Assembly (NCBI GenBank): GCA_001443375.1
Contig: LDXM01000023.1
Span: 1-39,681 of the forward strand
DNA from: Chloroflexi bacterium CSP1-4
GTDB taxonomy: Bacteria; Chloroflexota; Limnocylindria; Limnocylindrales; CSP1-4
Direction of reading: 5' to 3'
DNA: 39,681 nt
The number at the start of each line of letters is the position of its first letter. Position 1 is the first letter of the stretch. Below are positions 1 to 7,568 of the stretch, in pieces. The notes beneath the pieces were generated by a model. The model had not been told where the DNA came from. It saw nothing but the letters and a program-made list of their open reading frames with translations, and searched no databases. Made by a program: the position numbers and the translations under genes.

Positions 1-443
1 TGTTCGCGAACTTCGTGGTGGTCCCGGCGTTGATGCGCATGCCGGCCGAGCCGCAGCAGCAGTTCCTGAAGTTCTTCGCCAAGCAGTCTGAGCGGATGAT
101 GCTGATCGCGGCGAGTGGCACGATCGTGCTCGGGATCGTCCGGGGGACCGTCTTTGGACCCATCAAGGACGTCGCGGCCCTCGGCTCCCCGTACGGGATC
201 TACTGGCTCATCGGCCTGGTCGCCGCGTGCCTCACGTACGCCTACGGGACGTGGTACCTGTCGCCGCGGGCGAACCGGCTGACGGCGGATATGGCCGCCG
301 CCGGAGTCGGCCCAGGAGGTCAGATGCCCCCGGAGCTGGCCGCCGCGATGTCTCGGCTCAAGCTCATCGCGCTCCTCGAGCTCGTCGGATTCTTCGTCGT
401 CTTCACCGCGATGATCGCGATGCACTTTGCCGGCGAGGCGTAG
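1..443 (+). CDS. Membrane protein, CopD/DUF2269-like, 5' end outside window
   Basis: The reading frame is already open at base 3 and runs to TAG at 441-443, so the gene starts upstream of the window. A GTG at 15 is probably internal. The visible protein has about four hydrophobic helices: an N-terminal one containing FANFVVVPALMRMP, one around LIASGTIVLG-like residues, one at YGIYWLIGLVAACLTY and one at the C-terminus (LVGFFVVFTAMIAMHF). A small apolar membrane protein with the VxPALxRxP loop resembles CopD/DUF2269-type proteins, but the match is by eye only. No catalytic motif is visible. It precedes a SRPBCC gene by 31 nt and is probably the promoter-proximal part of the operon ending at 3446. 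Function unknown. Confidence 0.65.
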   Translation, partial: FANFVVVPALMRMPAEPQQQFLKFFAKQSERMMLIAASGTIVLGIVRGTVFGPIKDVAALGSPYGIYWLIGLVAACLTYAYGTWYLSPRANRLTADMAAAGVGPGGQMPPELAAAMSRLKLIALLELVGFFVVFTAMIAMHFAGEA

Positions 444-474
444 GCATGGGACGCTTCAGGAAGGAGGGTCGCAC

Positions 475-936
475 ATGAACGACAGTGGGGGCCAGACACT
501 TCGGGTGCGCTTCAACCAGTTCGTTCGGGCGCCGCTCCAGCGCGTCTACGCGGCCTACGTCACTCCCGCGCTCATGGCGAAGTGGATGGGGCTGCGGGCG
601 ATCACCGACGTGAGCGGTCCGCTCGATCGCCCGGGAGCGACGTTCGTGGGGGTCGTCTTCGGGCCGTACCGGCCACGCAGCGAGGTGCTGGCCGCGGAAC
701 CGCCCGTTCTCCACGAGATGGGCGGGCGGACCCTCCTCGAGTTCGGCTATCGCTGGACCGCCCGCTTCGCGGAGAAAGACGACGGCACCGAGATCACCTT
801 CGACGCCGAGGTGAGGTTCCCAGCCGGTCTCATCGGCAGGTGGGTCCGCCGCTCTGAAGGGGGCGGACGCATGGAACTGGGAATGCGTCAGCGCCTCGCG
901 AAGTTCGCGAAGCTCGTCGAAGCCGGCGAGACGTGA
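475..936 (+). CDS. SRPBCC / AHSA1-like hydrophobic-ligand-binding protein
   Basis: A 153-aa soluble protein with the START/AHSA1 pattern. The N-terminal strand (LRVRFNQFVRAPLQRVYAAY) leads into VTPALMAKWMG, the usual first helix of the helix-grip fold. A long beta-sheet region follows (FGYRWTARFAEKDDGTEITF), then a C-terminal helix (RMELGMRQRLAKFAKLVEAG) that caps the ligand pocket. Members bind lipids, polyketides or hydrophobic small molecules; the ligand cannot be read from sequence. The ATG at 475 is chosen because GGAAGGAGGG ends 5 nt before it; an in-frame ATG at 427 has no ribosome-binding site and would overlap the upstream gene. It lies inside a cluster of membrane proteins and could act on a lipid-soluble compound. 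Confidence 0.8.
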   Translation: MNDSGGQTLRVRFNQFVRAPLQRVYAAYVTPALMAKWMGLRAITDVSGPLDRPGATFVGVVFGPYRPRSEVLAAEPPVLHEMGGRTLLEFGYRWTARFAEKDDGTEITFDAEVRFPAGLIGRWVRRSEGGGRMELGMRQRLAKFAKLVEAGET

Positions 937-984
937 GAGCCAAGGCAGACCTGTTGCAGGCAGGGAGCTGGAGGAGGAACTGAC

Positions 985-1548
985 ATGGATACCCTGGCAC
1001 GCTGGGCCGGCTACCTGGCGATGGCCGGCGGGGCGATCGTCGTGATCCTGGTCGTGCTCGTCACGTCCGATCCGAATTCGGGCGCCTGGTTCGCCTTCTT
1101 CCTGGTGGTAACGCTCCTCGGGGCAGCGGTCCTCGGATTCGAGAACCGCACCCGGGCGGCGACCGGACAGCTGGGCCGGGCGTCGGCATGGCTTTCGGCT
1201 GTCGGTGCAGCCGCTCTCCTGGCCGTCTTCGTCTACGCGTCTGCGACCGGCCGGTTGACCTCTGACGCGAGCGCGACGTCGGATCCACTCGCCCCGTTCT
1301 GGATGGTCACGGCCGTGGCCTGGTTCCTTGGCAACATCGGCTTCGCGGTGGCGATCATCCGTGGGCGGGTGCTGTCGGTGATGGGCGGCTGGCTCGTGCT
1401 GGCCGGTGCCGTCACCGGCCTCGGGGTCACCGTCGTCCTCGGCGAGAACCTGCCCCCGGCGGTCCTGCTCGTCTTCGGGCTGTTCGGCATCGGCTGGATC
1501 GTCGTCGGCTACGCCGGGACCCGGGCGCCGACCCGGTGGGCGTCGTAG
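985..1548 (+). CDS. Six-helix integral membrane protein, unknown function
   Basis: A 187-aa hydrophobic protein with about six predicted membrane segments. They are near residues 8-26 (LAMAGGAIVVILVVLV), 34-52, 68-86, 105-122 (VAWFLGNIGFAVAIIRG), 130-150 and 156-175. GGAGGAGG lies just upstream of the ATG, giving a clear ribosome-binding site. There are no conserved charged or histidine residues inside the helices and no recognised family signature. It sits 48 nt after the SRPBCC gene and 43 nt before the oxidase-like gene, on the same strand, so it probably belongs to the same transcript. A 4-helix bundle accessory or scaffold role for the neighbouring His-rich membrane protein is possible but is inference. 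Confidence 0.7.
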   Translation: MDTLARWAGYLAMAGGAIVVILVVLVTSDPNSGAWFAFFLVVTLLGAAVLGFENRTRAATGQLGRASAWLSAVGAAALLAVFVYASATGRLTSDASATSDPLAPFWMVTAVAWFLGNIGFAVAIIRGRVLSVMGGWLVLAGAVTGLGVTVVLGENLPPAVLLVFGLFGIGWIVVGYAGTRAPTRWAS

Positions 1549-1591
1549 TCGGGCGGCGCGGGCAGAAGTGAAGCCTCGAAGGAGATGACAG

Positions 1592-2851
1592 ATGGACACG
1601 GGGCGTGACTTGAGCGATGCGAGTACCACCACGACCGCTCTCTTCCTGGCCGCCATCGGTACCTATGTGGTCACTGTCGCGATCGGCATCCTGAACGGGC
1701 TCGATCTCGTCGAGTTCGACCACAACACCCTCATGACCCACGTTCACTCCGGAACGCTGGGATGGATCACCCTCTCGGTCTTCGCCGTCTGCGGCTGGAT
1801 GTTCGGAGCCGCAGCGGGACCTGGGCAGGGTCGGATAAGTGGCTCGGGGCTCTGGCGTGGGCTCGCCTGGCTCTCCGTCGTCTCGATCCCGCTGTACGTC
1901 CTGGCGTTCTGGACCGGCAACATCGAGTTCCGTGCGCTGACTTCGCTGCCGGTCTTCGCCGCGATCGTGGGGCTCTTCATCTGGCTTCTTGCCGCGAGTC
2001 GGACGGTCCGCATGACGACCCCGCGTCTCGCCGTTCTGGCTGCTGTCGCCACCCTCGCCATCGGCGGCTTCTTCGGCACGCTCATCCAGGTGCAGCTCGT
2101 GCTCGGCCGTGAGCTCGTGCCCATCGCTGGCGCGGGCGGAGGACACGTCACGGCGATGGCGTTCGGCTACCTGGTCCTCGTGGGCATGGCGATCGTCGAG
2201 TGGCATCTGAGCCCTGGAGCGGACAGGCTCACCCGGTTCGGCGTGGCCCAGGTCGGGGCGCTATTCGTCGGCAGTCTCCTGCTCACGATCGGCGCTGTGG
2301 CGAACATCCAGGCGCTGCTCTCGCTCAACGTGATCTTCCAGCTGCTCGCGGTCGCGATCTTCATCGCCCGCATGGCCCGCCCGATCGCCACCGTGCCCTG
2401 GCTGGCCACGGGGGGTGCTCGCTACGTGGCCGCCAGTGGCGTGTTCGTCGTCATCGACATCGGGTTGCTCGCGTACCTGATCGTCCAGTTCGTCTCAGGG
2501 GCCTACGGGCCCATGGACGAGGACATCTCCGTGCTGGCCATCCCGCCCTGGCTCATCTTCGCCCTCGACCACGCGATCTTCGTGGGCGTGATGACCAACG
2601 CCATCTTCGGCCTGCTCTTCGCGTTGACGCGTGCGCGCGCGACGTTCTGGCCGTGGGCAGACCACATCGTCTTCGTGGGCACGAACGCAGGGCTGGTGGG
2701 CTTCGTGTTCGGCCTGGCGACGGAGTCCGTGATCCTCAAGCAGGCCTTCAGCCCGATCATGGGCGCGAGCATCCTCCTCGGGCTCTTCGTGTGCGCGACG
2801 CGCCTCGTGAGCCTCTGGAGGGCGAGGGGGGTCGAGGTCGCGAACGCCTGA
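1592..2851 (+). CDS. Heme-copper oxidase subunit I-like (CcoN/NnrS-like) membrane protein
   Basis: A 419-aa protein with about 11-12 membrane segments and histidines placed inside or at the ends of helices: H44, H50 and H52 (DHNTLMTHVHSGTLGWI), H185 (GGGHVTAMAFGY), H205, H327 (LDHAIFVGVMTNAIFG) and H358 (ADHIVFVGTNAGLVGF). The HVHSGTLGWI block resembles the HxHxxTLGW region of cbb3 oxidase subunit I and of NnrS-type proteins, where histidines bind heme or metal. I do not see a complete set of oxidase Cu-B ligands or the Tyr cross-link motif. No CcoO/CcoP or CoxB gene is nearby, so a stand-alone heme- or metal-binding membrane protein is more likely than a terminal oxidase. GGAGATG precedes the ATG. 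It is co-directional with the flanking membrane genes. Confidence 0.6.
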   Translation: MDTGRDLSDASTTTTALFLAAIGTYVVTVAIGILNGLDLVEFDHNTLMTHVHSGTLGWITLSVFAVCGWMFGAAAGPGQGRISGSGLWRGLAWLSVVSIPLYVLAFWTGNIEFRALTSLPVFAAIVGLFIWLLAASRTVRMTTPRLAVLAAVATLAIGGFFGTLIQVQLVLGRELVPIAGAGGGHVTAMAFGYLVLVGMAIVEWHLSPGADRLTRFGVAQVGALFVGSLLLTIGAVANIQALLSLNVIFQLLAVAIFIARMARPIATVPWLATGGARYVAASGVFVVIDIGLLAYLIVQFVSGAYGPMDEDISVLAIPPWLIFALDHAIFVGVMTNAIFGLLFALTRARATFWPWADHIVFVGTNAGLVGFVFGLATESVILKQAFSPIMGASILLGLFVCATRLVSLWRARGVEVANA

Positions 2852-2894
2852 GGGCACCGCGGTACGAGATCGAGGAATGAGGGAGGTACCTGTC

Positions 2895-3446
2895 GTGGCC
2901 ACGATCGGGATCCTTGCCGGCGTCTTCTTCACGCTGGCGCTCACGCTGTTGGCCGTCGCCTTCATCGCCAAGAGCCAGCTCGCAGACCGCCTCTCGAGCT
3001 GGGCCTTCCTGGCGTTCGAGATCCTGATGATCCCCGTGATCGTGGAGATCCACCGTCGGTACGTGGATCACACGGCGCTGACCTGGCTCGCCACGGCGAC
3101 GGGGCTGGCGGCCATGGTCGTGCTGATCGTGTCGGGCGCGCTCGTCCTCGCCGGGCGGGTCACCTTCGCCCGGGTCGGCGCCGTCCAGGCCGGCGCCTTC
3201 GCCGTCTTCACGGTGTGGGTCGCCGCGACGAGCTGGTTCGCGCTCGCCTTCGGCGGGTTGCCGGCCGGCCTCGCCTGGCTGGGGTTTGCGGCCATCGTGG
3301 TCACGCTCGGGGCCATCGCCTGGATGATGCGCGACCGAGCGCTGGTCCGCGGCGAGCGCCCCCCGAACCGAGCCGAGATGGCGATGGGCGTGGTGCCCTT
3401 CATCGCACTGGCTGCCTGGCTGATCTGGCTGGGAGCCAGCCTGTAG
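2895..3446 (+). CDS. Six-helix integral membrane protein, unknown function
   Basis: A 183-aa apolar protein with about six helices. Visible segments include IGILAGVFFTLALTLLAVAF at the N-terminus, WAFLAFEILMIPVIVEI, LATATGLAAMVVLIVSGALV, AGAFAVFTVWVAATSWFAL, AWLGFAAIVVTLGAIAW and a C-terminal VVPFIALAAWLIWLG. I place the start at GTG 2895 because GGGAGG at 2881-2886 is 8 nt upstream. An in-frame ATG at 2877 has GAGG only 1 nt away, which is too close to act as a Shine-Dalgarno. It begins 43 nt after the oxidase-like gene and ends the first operon. No motif assigns a role; the close spacing suggests a partner of the His-rich protein. Confidence 0.65.
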   Translation: MATIGILAGVFFTLALTLLAVAFIAKSQLADRLSSWAFLAFEILMIPVIVEIHRRYVDHTALTWLATATGLAAMVVLIVSGALVLAGRVTFARVGAVQAGAFAVFTVWVAATSWFALAFGGLPAGLAWLGFAAIVVTLGAIAWMMRDRALVRGERPPNRAEMAMGVVPFIALAAWLIWLGASL

Positions 3447-3502
3447 CGGCGGGCCGCGCTGGCACTCGACGCCGGCGAGCACGGGAGGGCTGCGTCGCGG
3501 TC

Positions 3503-3508
3503 TATCCT
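3503..3508 (+). promoter_or_regulatory. Probable -10 box of the sensor kinase operon
   Basis: TATCCT lies 17 nt before ATG 3526 in the 79-nt gap after the membrane operon. It is flanked on both sides by GTCGCG copies (3494-3499 and from 3510), the second being part of the self-complementary GTCGCGAC. No convincing -35 is visible. A GGGAAGGG Shine-Dalgarno follows, so this gene has a short leader. Confidence 0.45.
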
Positions 3509-3525
3509 GTCGCGACCGGGAAGGG

Positions 3526-5820
3526 ATGACGATGACGATACCAGCCGCGGGCCACTCGCGAAGAACGGGGATCTGGCTCCTCGCCGCGGGCTCGCTCATC
3601 GCGAGCCTGGCCTTCCTCGGCCTCCGCCTCGTCGCCCCATCCGATGGCGCGATCGTGGACTACTACGCGGACGCCTGGACCGTCGACGGCGTCCGCGTCC
3701 AGTCGATCGACCAGCCCGCGGGCGGTCTCGCCCCTGCAGACGTGGTGACCACCGTGGCCGGTCGCCCCCTCGGTGCCTGGCTCGATGGCGTCCTGGACCC
3801 GGGATTGGATCGCAGCGACGTCGACGGCTCGGCCGCCATCACCTACGACGTCCGACGGGCGGGAGCGGCGCTGGGGGTCCCGGTGACCCTCGCCCGACAC
3901 GACTACACCGACATCCTGATCGACAACTGGAGCGTGCTCCTCTTCACGGTCGTGCTCCAGGCCGTGGCAACGTACGTCCTGTGGCGGCGACCCGAAGAGT
4001 CGGCGGCCGCCGCGCTCGTCGTGGCCGCCTGCGGCGTTACCGGCAGCACGCTGCCCTGGCTGCTCGGCCTCCAGATCAGCGACATCGTGCTGGGCTGGCC
4101 GTTCCTCCTGCACGCGCTGACGGCCGGCGGGCTCTACATGCTGCTCTGGCCGGCCGGCGCATTGCACCTGCCGCTCGCCCTCTCGACCGGACCGGCCGGA
4201 CCGACCCGCCGTGCGCTGGCAGTCGCGTATGGGCTGCCCCTCGGCGCCTACCTCGGCGGCCTCGCGGTCTCCCGGCTCATCTCCCCGTCGGCGCCGGCAT
4301 GGCTGGGGACGTGGCCGATCGTCCAGCTCCTCGTGATCATCCCGACCGTCCTCGCCGGGGCGGTCCTCACCGTCCGCGGGTTCCGGGCCGCGACGCCGGC
4401 GGTGCGCAGCCAGATCCGCTGGGCCGCCATCGGGGGCGGGGCCGCGACGCTCGCTGGCGTGGTCCTGCTCATGGGGCCTGAGCTGCTGACCGGCCGTCCG
4501 CTCATCCCGTGGAGCGCGGTCGGCCTGGTGGCACTGCCACTGCCTCTCGGCGTCGCCGCGGGCATCCTCCGCTACCGCCTGTTCGACATCGAGGTCGTCG
4601 TCAACCGGACGCTCGTGTATGGCGGCCTCACGGTGGCGGTGGTGGTGATCTATGCGGGGTCGGTCTCGGTGCTGGGCGGCGTGCTGGGGGAGGCCGGCGG
4701 GTTCGCGATCTCGCTGCTGGCGACCGGCGTCGTGGCGGTGGCCGTGCTGCCCGTCCGCGACCTCCTGCAGCGGACGATGAACCGGCTCATGTTCGGCGAT
4801 CGCGACGAGCCCTGGCGGGCGATCACGCGCCTGGGCCAGCGGCTCGAGTGGGCAGCAGACCCCGAGGCGGTCTTCCCGCTCATCGTCCTGACGGTGGGCG
4901 AAGCGCTGCGCCTGCCCTACGTGGCGCTCGAGATCGGGCCCCCCGGTGCCGGTGTCGTCGTCGCGTCCCACGGCCGGCCGGTCGACGACGGGCCATCGCT
5001 CCCGCTCGTCCACGGGGGCGAGCCCCTGGGCCGGCTGCTCCTTGCCCCACGCTCGGGAGAGGAGGGCTTCAGCGGCGAGGATCTGCGGCTGCTCGAGGAT
5101 CTTGCCCGGCAGGCCGGGGCGGCCGCGCACGCCGTGGGCCTGATGCGGGACCTCCAGCGGTCGCGCGAGGGCCTCGTGACGGCGCGCGAGGAGGAGCGGC
5201 GGCGGCTGCGGCGGGACCTGCACGACGGCCTCGGGCCGGCCCTCGCCGGCATGGCCATGCGCGCCGAGGCCGCCGGTGAGCTCGTTCGGCGCGACCCCGA
5301 CGTCGCGTCGCGGATGCTCGACGATCTGCGCCAGGAGGCCCGTGGCGCCCTGGCCGACATCCGGCGGCTGGTCTACGAGCTGCGCCCACCCGCGCTCGAC
5401 GAGCTGGGCCTCGTGGGCGCCGTGCGCCAGCAGGCGGAGAGGCTGACCGGCGGCGCGGAACCGGGCACGGACGCGCGGACGACGCCGACGATCACCATCC
5501 ATGCGCCCGACCGGCTGCCCGAGCTGCCGGCGGCCGTGGAAGTGGCCGCCTACCGGATCGCCGCCGAGGCGCTGGCCAACGTGGTCCGCCACTCCGGCGC
5601 CCGCGACTGCGAGGTCCGCTTCTCCCACGAGGGCGGCCTGACCGTCGAGGTGGAGGACGACGGCCGCGGCGTGCCCCGCGATGCCCGTGCGGGGGTCGGG
5701 CTGACCTCCATGCGCGAGCGGGCGGCGGAGCTCGGGGGCACGCTGGAGATCGCCGGGGGGGCAGTGGGCGGCACGCGCGTCCGCGCCTGGCTGCCCCTTG
5801 CCGAGGCCGATCCAGGATGA
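3526..5820 (+). CDS. Sensor histidine kinase, NarL/DesK class (HisKA_3)
   Basis: A 764-aa membrane-bound kinase that should autophosphorylate on histidine and pass the phosphate to the response regulator encoded next. Domains in order: one N-terminal helix; an extracytoplasmic segment with a PDZ-like stretch (GGLAPADVVTTVAGRPLG); about seven more helices to residue ~410; a GAF-like region (about 435-545); a coiled-coil linker; the HisKA_3 dimerisation helix with phosphoacceptor H566 (RRDLHDGLGPALAG); and HATPase_c with the N box around N685 (EALANVVRHS), G1 DDGRGVP and G2 GVGLTSMRERAAELGG. ATG 3526 and ATG 3532 are both possible; GGGAAGGG at 3518-3525 is better spaced for 3532. The stop overlaps the regulator start by ATGA. 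The input signal is not evident. Confidence 0.93.
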   Translation: MTMTIPAAGHSRRTGIWLLAAGSLIASLAFLGLRLVAPSDGAIVDYYADAWTVDGVRVQSIDQPAGGLAPADVVTTVAGRPLGAWLDGVLDPGLDRSDVDGSAAITYDVRRAGAALGVPVTLARHDYTDILIDNWSVLLFTVVLQAVATYVLWRRPEESAAAALVVAACGVTGSTLPWLLGLQISDIVLGWPFLLHALTAGGLYMLLWPAGALHLPLALSTGPAGPTRRALAVAYGLPLGAYLGGLAVSRLISPSAPAWLGTWPIVQLLVIIPTVLAGAVLTVRGFRAATPAVRSQIRWAAIGGGAATLAGVVLLMGPELLTGRPLIPWSAVGLVALPLPLGVAAGILRYRLFDIEVVVNRTLVYGGLTVAVVVIYAGSVSVLGGVLGEAGGFAISLLATGVVAVAVLPVRDLLQRTMNRLMFGDRDEPWRAITRLGQRLEWAADPEAVFPLIVLTVGEALRLPYVALEIGPPGAGVVVASHGRPVDDGPSLPLVHGGEPLGRLLLAPRSGEEGFSGEDLRLLEDLARQAGAAAHAVGLMRDLQRSREGLVTAREEERRRLRRDLHDGLGPALAGMAMRAEAAGELVRRDPDVASRMLDDLRQEARGALADIRRLVYELRPPALDELGLVGAVRQQAERLTGGAEPGTDARTTPTITIHAPDRLPELPAAVEVAAYRIAAEALANVVRHSGARDCEVRFSHEGGLTVEVEDDGRGVPRDARAGVGLTSMRERAAELGGTLEIAGGAVGGTRVRAWLPLAEADPG

Positions 5821-6500
5821 GCGCCGCCACCGAGCCGCTGCGGCTGCTCATCGCCGACGATCACGTCGCGTTCCGCGATGGCCTGCGCGCGCTGCTCGGC
5901 ACCGTCGAGGGCCTGGAGGTCAGCGGGGAGGCGGGCTCCGGGGACGAGGCCGTGACCCGCGCGGCGGCGCTCCAGCCGGACGTGGTGCTCATGGACGTCA
6001 GGATGCCCGGGCTCGACGGCATCGAGGCGACACGCCGGATCGTGGCCACCAGCCCGCACATCGCCGTGCTCGTGCTGACCATGTTCGAGGACGACGAATC
6101 GGTCTTCGCGGCGCTGCGGGCCGGTGCGCGGGGGTACCTGCTCAAGGGCGCCGACCGCGCCGAGATCGTGCGAGCCGTCCGCGCCGTGGCCAGCGGCGAG
6201 GCCATCTTCGGTCCCGCGATCGCACGGCGGCTGATGGCCTTCTTCGCCGCCCCCCGCACGAGCCTCGCCCCGCAGGCCTTCCCCGAGCTGACCGAGCGCG
6301 AGCGGGAGATCCTCGAGTTGATCGCCCGCGGCCTGAACAACCTGGCCATCACCCAGCGCCTGGTGCTCTCGCCGAAGACCGTGCGCAACCATGTCTCGAA
6401 CATCTTCAGCAAGCTCCAAGTCGCCGACCGGGCCGAGGCCATCGTACGGGCGCGCGAGGCGGGCATGGGCGGCGAGCGGCGGGAGCCACCGGGCGCCTGA
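5817..6500 (+). CDS. Response regulator, NarL/FixJ family
   Basis: A 227-aa two-domain regulator. The receiver domain has acidic residues D14-D15 (LIADDHVAF), phosphoacceptor D60 (VVLMDVRMPGLDG), T88 and K110 (GYLLKGA), all the positions needed for phosphorylation switching. The C-terminal LuxR-type helix-turn-helix covers about residues 158-222 (LTEREREILELIARGLNN, then the recognition helix SPKTVRNHVSNIFSKLQV). ATG overlaps the kinase stop codon in ATGA, so translation of the pair is coupled. Its targets are not marked in the sequence. The co-directional membrane-protein and ABC exporter genes that follow are plausible targets, by analogy with LiaSR/DesKR-type systems that control exporters. 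Confidence 0.95.
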   Translation: MSAATEPLRLLIADDHVAFRDGLRALLGTVEGLEVSGEAGSGDEAVTRAAALQPDVVLMDVRMPGLDGIEATRRIVATSPHIAVLVLTMFEDDESVFAALRAGARGYLLKGADRAEIVRAVRAVASGEAIFGPAIARRLMAFFAAPRTSLAPQAFPELTEREREILELIARGLNNLAITQRLVLSPKTVRNHVSNIFSKLQVADRAEAIVRAREAGMGGERREPPGA

Positions 6501-6510
6501 GGCACCGACC

Positions 6511-6530
6511 GTCCCGGCGCGATTCGGGAC
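6511..6530 (+). terminator. Weak hairpin after the two-component operon
   Basis: GTCCCG (6511-6516) can pair with CGGGAC (6525-6530) across an 8-nt loop in the 119-nt gap between the regulator and the next gene. There is no T-run, so it could be a weak terminator or processing element. Confidence 0.3.
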
Positions 6531-6619
6531 ACCGCTCCCATGACGGCGGGACAGGACCGACCGGACCATCCCTGAGGAGTCCCCCGCTCCCTGCGTCCCG
6601 GCTCGATGGAGTGACCCCA

Positions 6620-7051
6620 ATGGGAACCCTTGCCCCACCTGCTCTCGATCGGCCTCCAACGGTGATCCGCCGCTGGGCCCGTCGCGGCGTCGTGATCGTC
6701 GCCTGGCTCTTCGTGGCCGGTGTGGTCGGGCAGGTCTTCCTGGCCGGCCTGGGCGTCTTCGGCGTGCCCGCCGGCGACTTCTCGACGCACCGTGGCTTCG
6801 GCTACCTCGTCGGCTGGTTGACGCTGGTCATCCTGGTCCTCGCGATCGCCGGCCGCCTGCCGCGCCGCGTCATCGGCCTGGCCGTTCTCCTGCTCATCCT
6901 GTTCGCCCTGCAGTCGGTCTTCGTCGCGATCCGCGACGAGTACCCTGCGGTCGCGGCGCTCCACCCTTTGAACGGCTTTCTTATCCTGCTCGTCGGCATC
7001 GTCATCGCCCGCGACGCGCGCGCATCCATCGGCGCGAGCGTGGCGGCATAG
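6620..7051 (+). CDS. DUF6220-like four-helix membrane protein
   Basis: A 143-aa protein with four hydrophobic helices: VVIVAWLFVAGVVGQVFLAG, YLVGWLTLVILVLAIAG, VIGLAVLLLILFALQSVFVA and HPLNGFLILLVGIVIARDA. The order, the RLPRR loop and the ALHPLNGFLI signature before the last helix match the pattern I associate with DUF6220 proteins, which have no known function. The ATG at 6620 follows a GGAG at 6608-6611; an in-frame GTG at 6611 is an alternative start. The gene is followed after 16 nt by another small membrane protein and then an ABC exporter, so all four may be one transcription unit. Confidence 0.65.
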   Translation: MGTLAPPALDRPPTVIRRWARRGVVIVAWLFVAGVVGQVFLAGLGVFGVPAGDFSTHRGFGYLVGWLTLVILVLAIAGRLPRRVIGLAVLLLILFALQSVFVAIRDEYPAVAALHPLNGFLILLVGIVIARDARASIGASVAA

Positions 7052-7067
7052 GAGGGGTTCGAACGGC

Positions 7068-7568
7068 GTGGACATCCAGCCCTGGCTCATCCTCACCCAC
7101 GTCCTGACCGCGTTCGCGTTCCTGGCGCTGCACGGCGTCTCGATGGTCGTCTGGTGGCGCCTGCGGACGGAGCGAGATCGAACCCGCGTCACGGCGTATC
7201 TGGAGCTCTCCCTGTCGATGCTCCTGGGCATGGGCGTGGCCGGCCTGCTGTTGATCGCGACGGGCATCCTGGCCGGCATCTTCGGCGGCTGGTGGTTCAA
7301 CGGGCAGTGGTGGTTGTGGGTCTCGATCGGGCTCCTCGTCGTCATCGTCGGATCGATGACGCCGCTCATGGGGATCCCCATGAGCGAGGCTCGTCAAGCG
7401 GTCGGGATCCCCACCGAAGCTCAACGCAAGGCGGGCACGACGCCCGTTCCGGCCGGCGACGCCGAGCTCGACCGTCGTCTGCGCAGCCGGAGGCCTACGG
7501 TCGGCGCCGGTATCGGCATCATCGGCATCGTGCTGATCACCTGGCTGATGGAGATGAAGCCGTTCTGA
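7068..7568 (+). CDS. DUF2269-like integral membrane protein
   Basis: A 166-aa protein starting with GTG at 7068 behind a strong AGGAGGGG site (7050-7057). About four helices are visible: LILTHVLTAFAFLALHGVSM, MLLGMGVAGLLLIATGILAG, a Trp-rich segment (GGWWFNGQWWLWVSIGLL), and IGIIGIVLITWLMEM at the C-terminus. The cytosolic loop between helices 3 and 4 carries charged residues. The layout recalls DUF2269 proteins. Its terminal codons (TTC TGA) contain the CTGA overlap used by the ABC ATPase gene, so the two are probably translationally coupled. It may be an accessory of the exporter, but no motif proves this. Confidence 0.65.
   Translation: MDIQPWLILTHVLTAFAFLALHGVSMVVWWRLRTERDRTRVTAYLELSLSMLLGMGVAGLLLIATGILAGIFGGWWFNGQWWLWVSIGLLVVIVGSMTPLMGIPMSEARQAVGIPTEAQRKAGTTPVPAGDAELDRRLRSRRPTVGAGIGIIGIVLITWLMEMKPF

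Noticed and set aside
427..475. Upstream ATG 427 as start of the SRPBCC gene
   Set aside because: It overlaps the preceding gene and lacks a ribosome-binding site, whereas ATG 475 has GGAAGGAGGG at proper spacing.
3502..5628. 708-aa minus-strand open frame opposite the sensor kinase
   Set aside because: It is Arg/Gly/Asp/His-rich with no domain pattern and is antisense to a well-supported kinase. Long antisense frames are expected at this G+C content.
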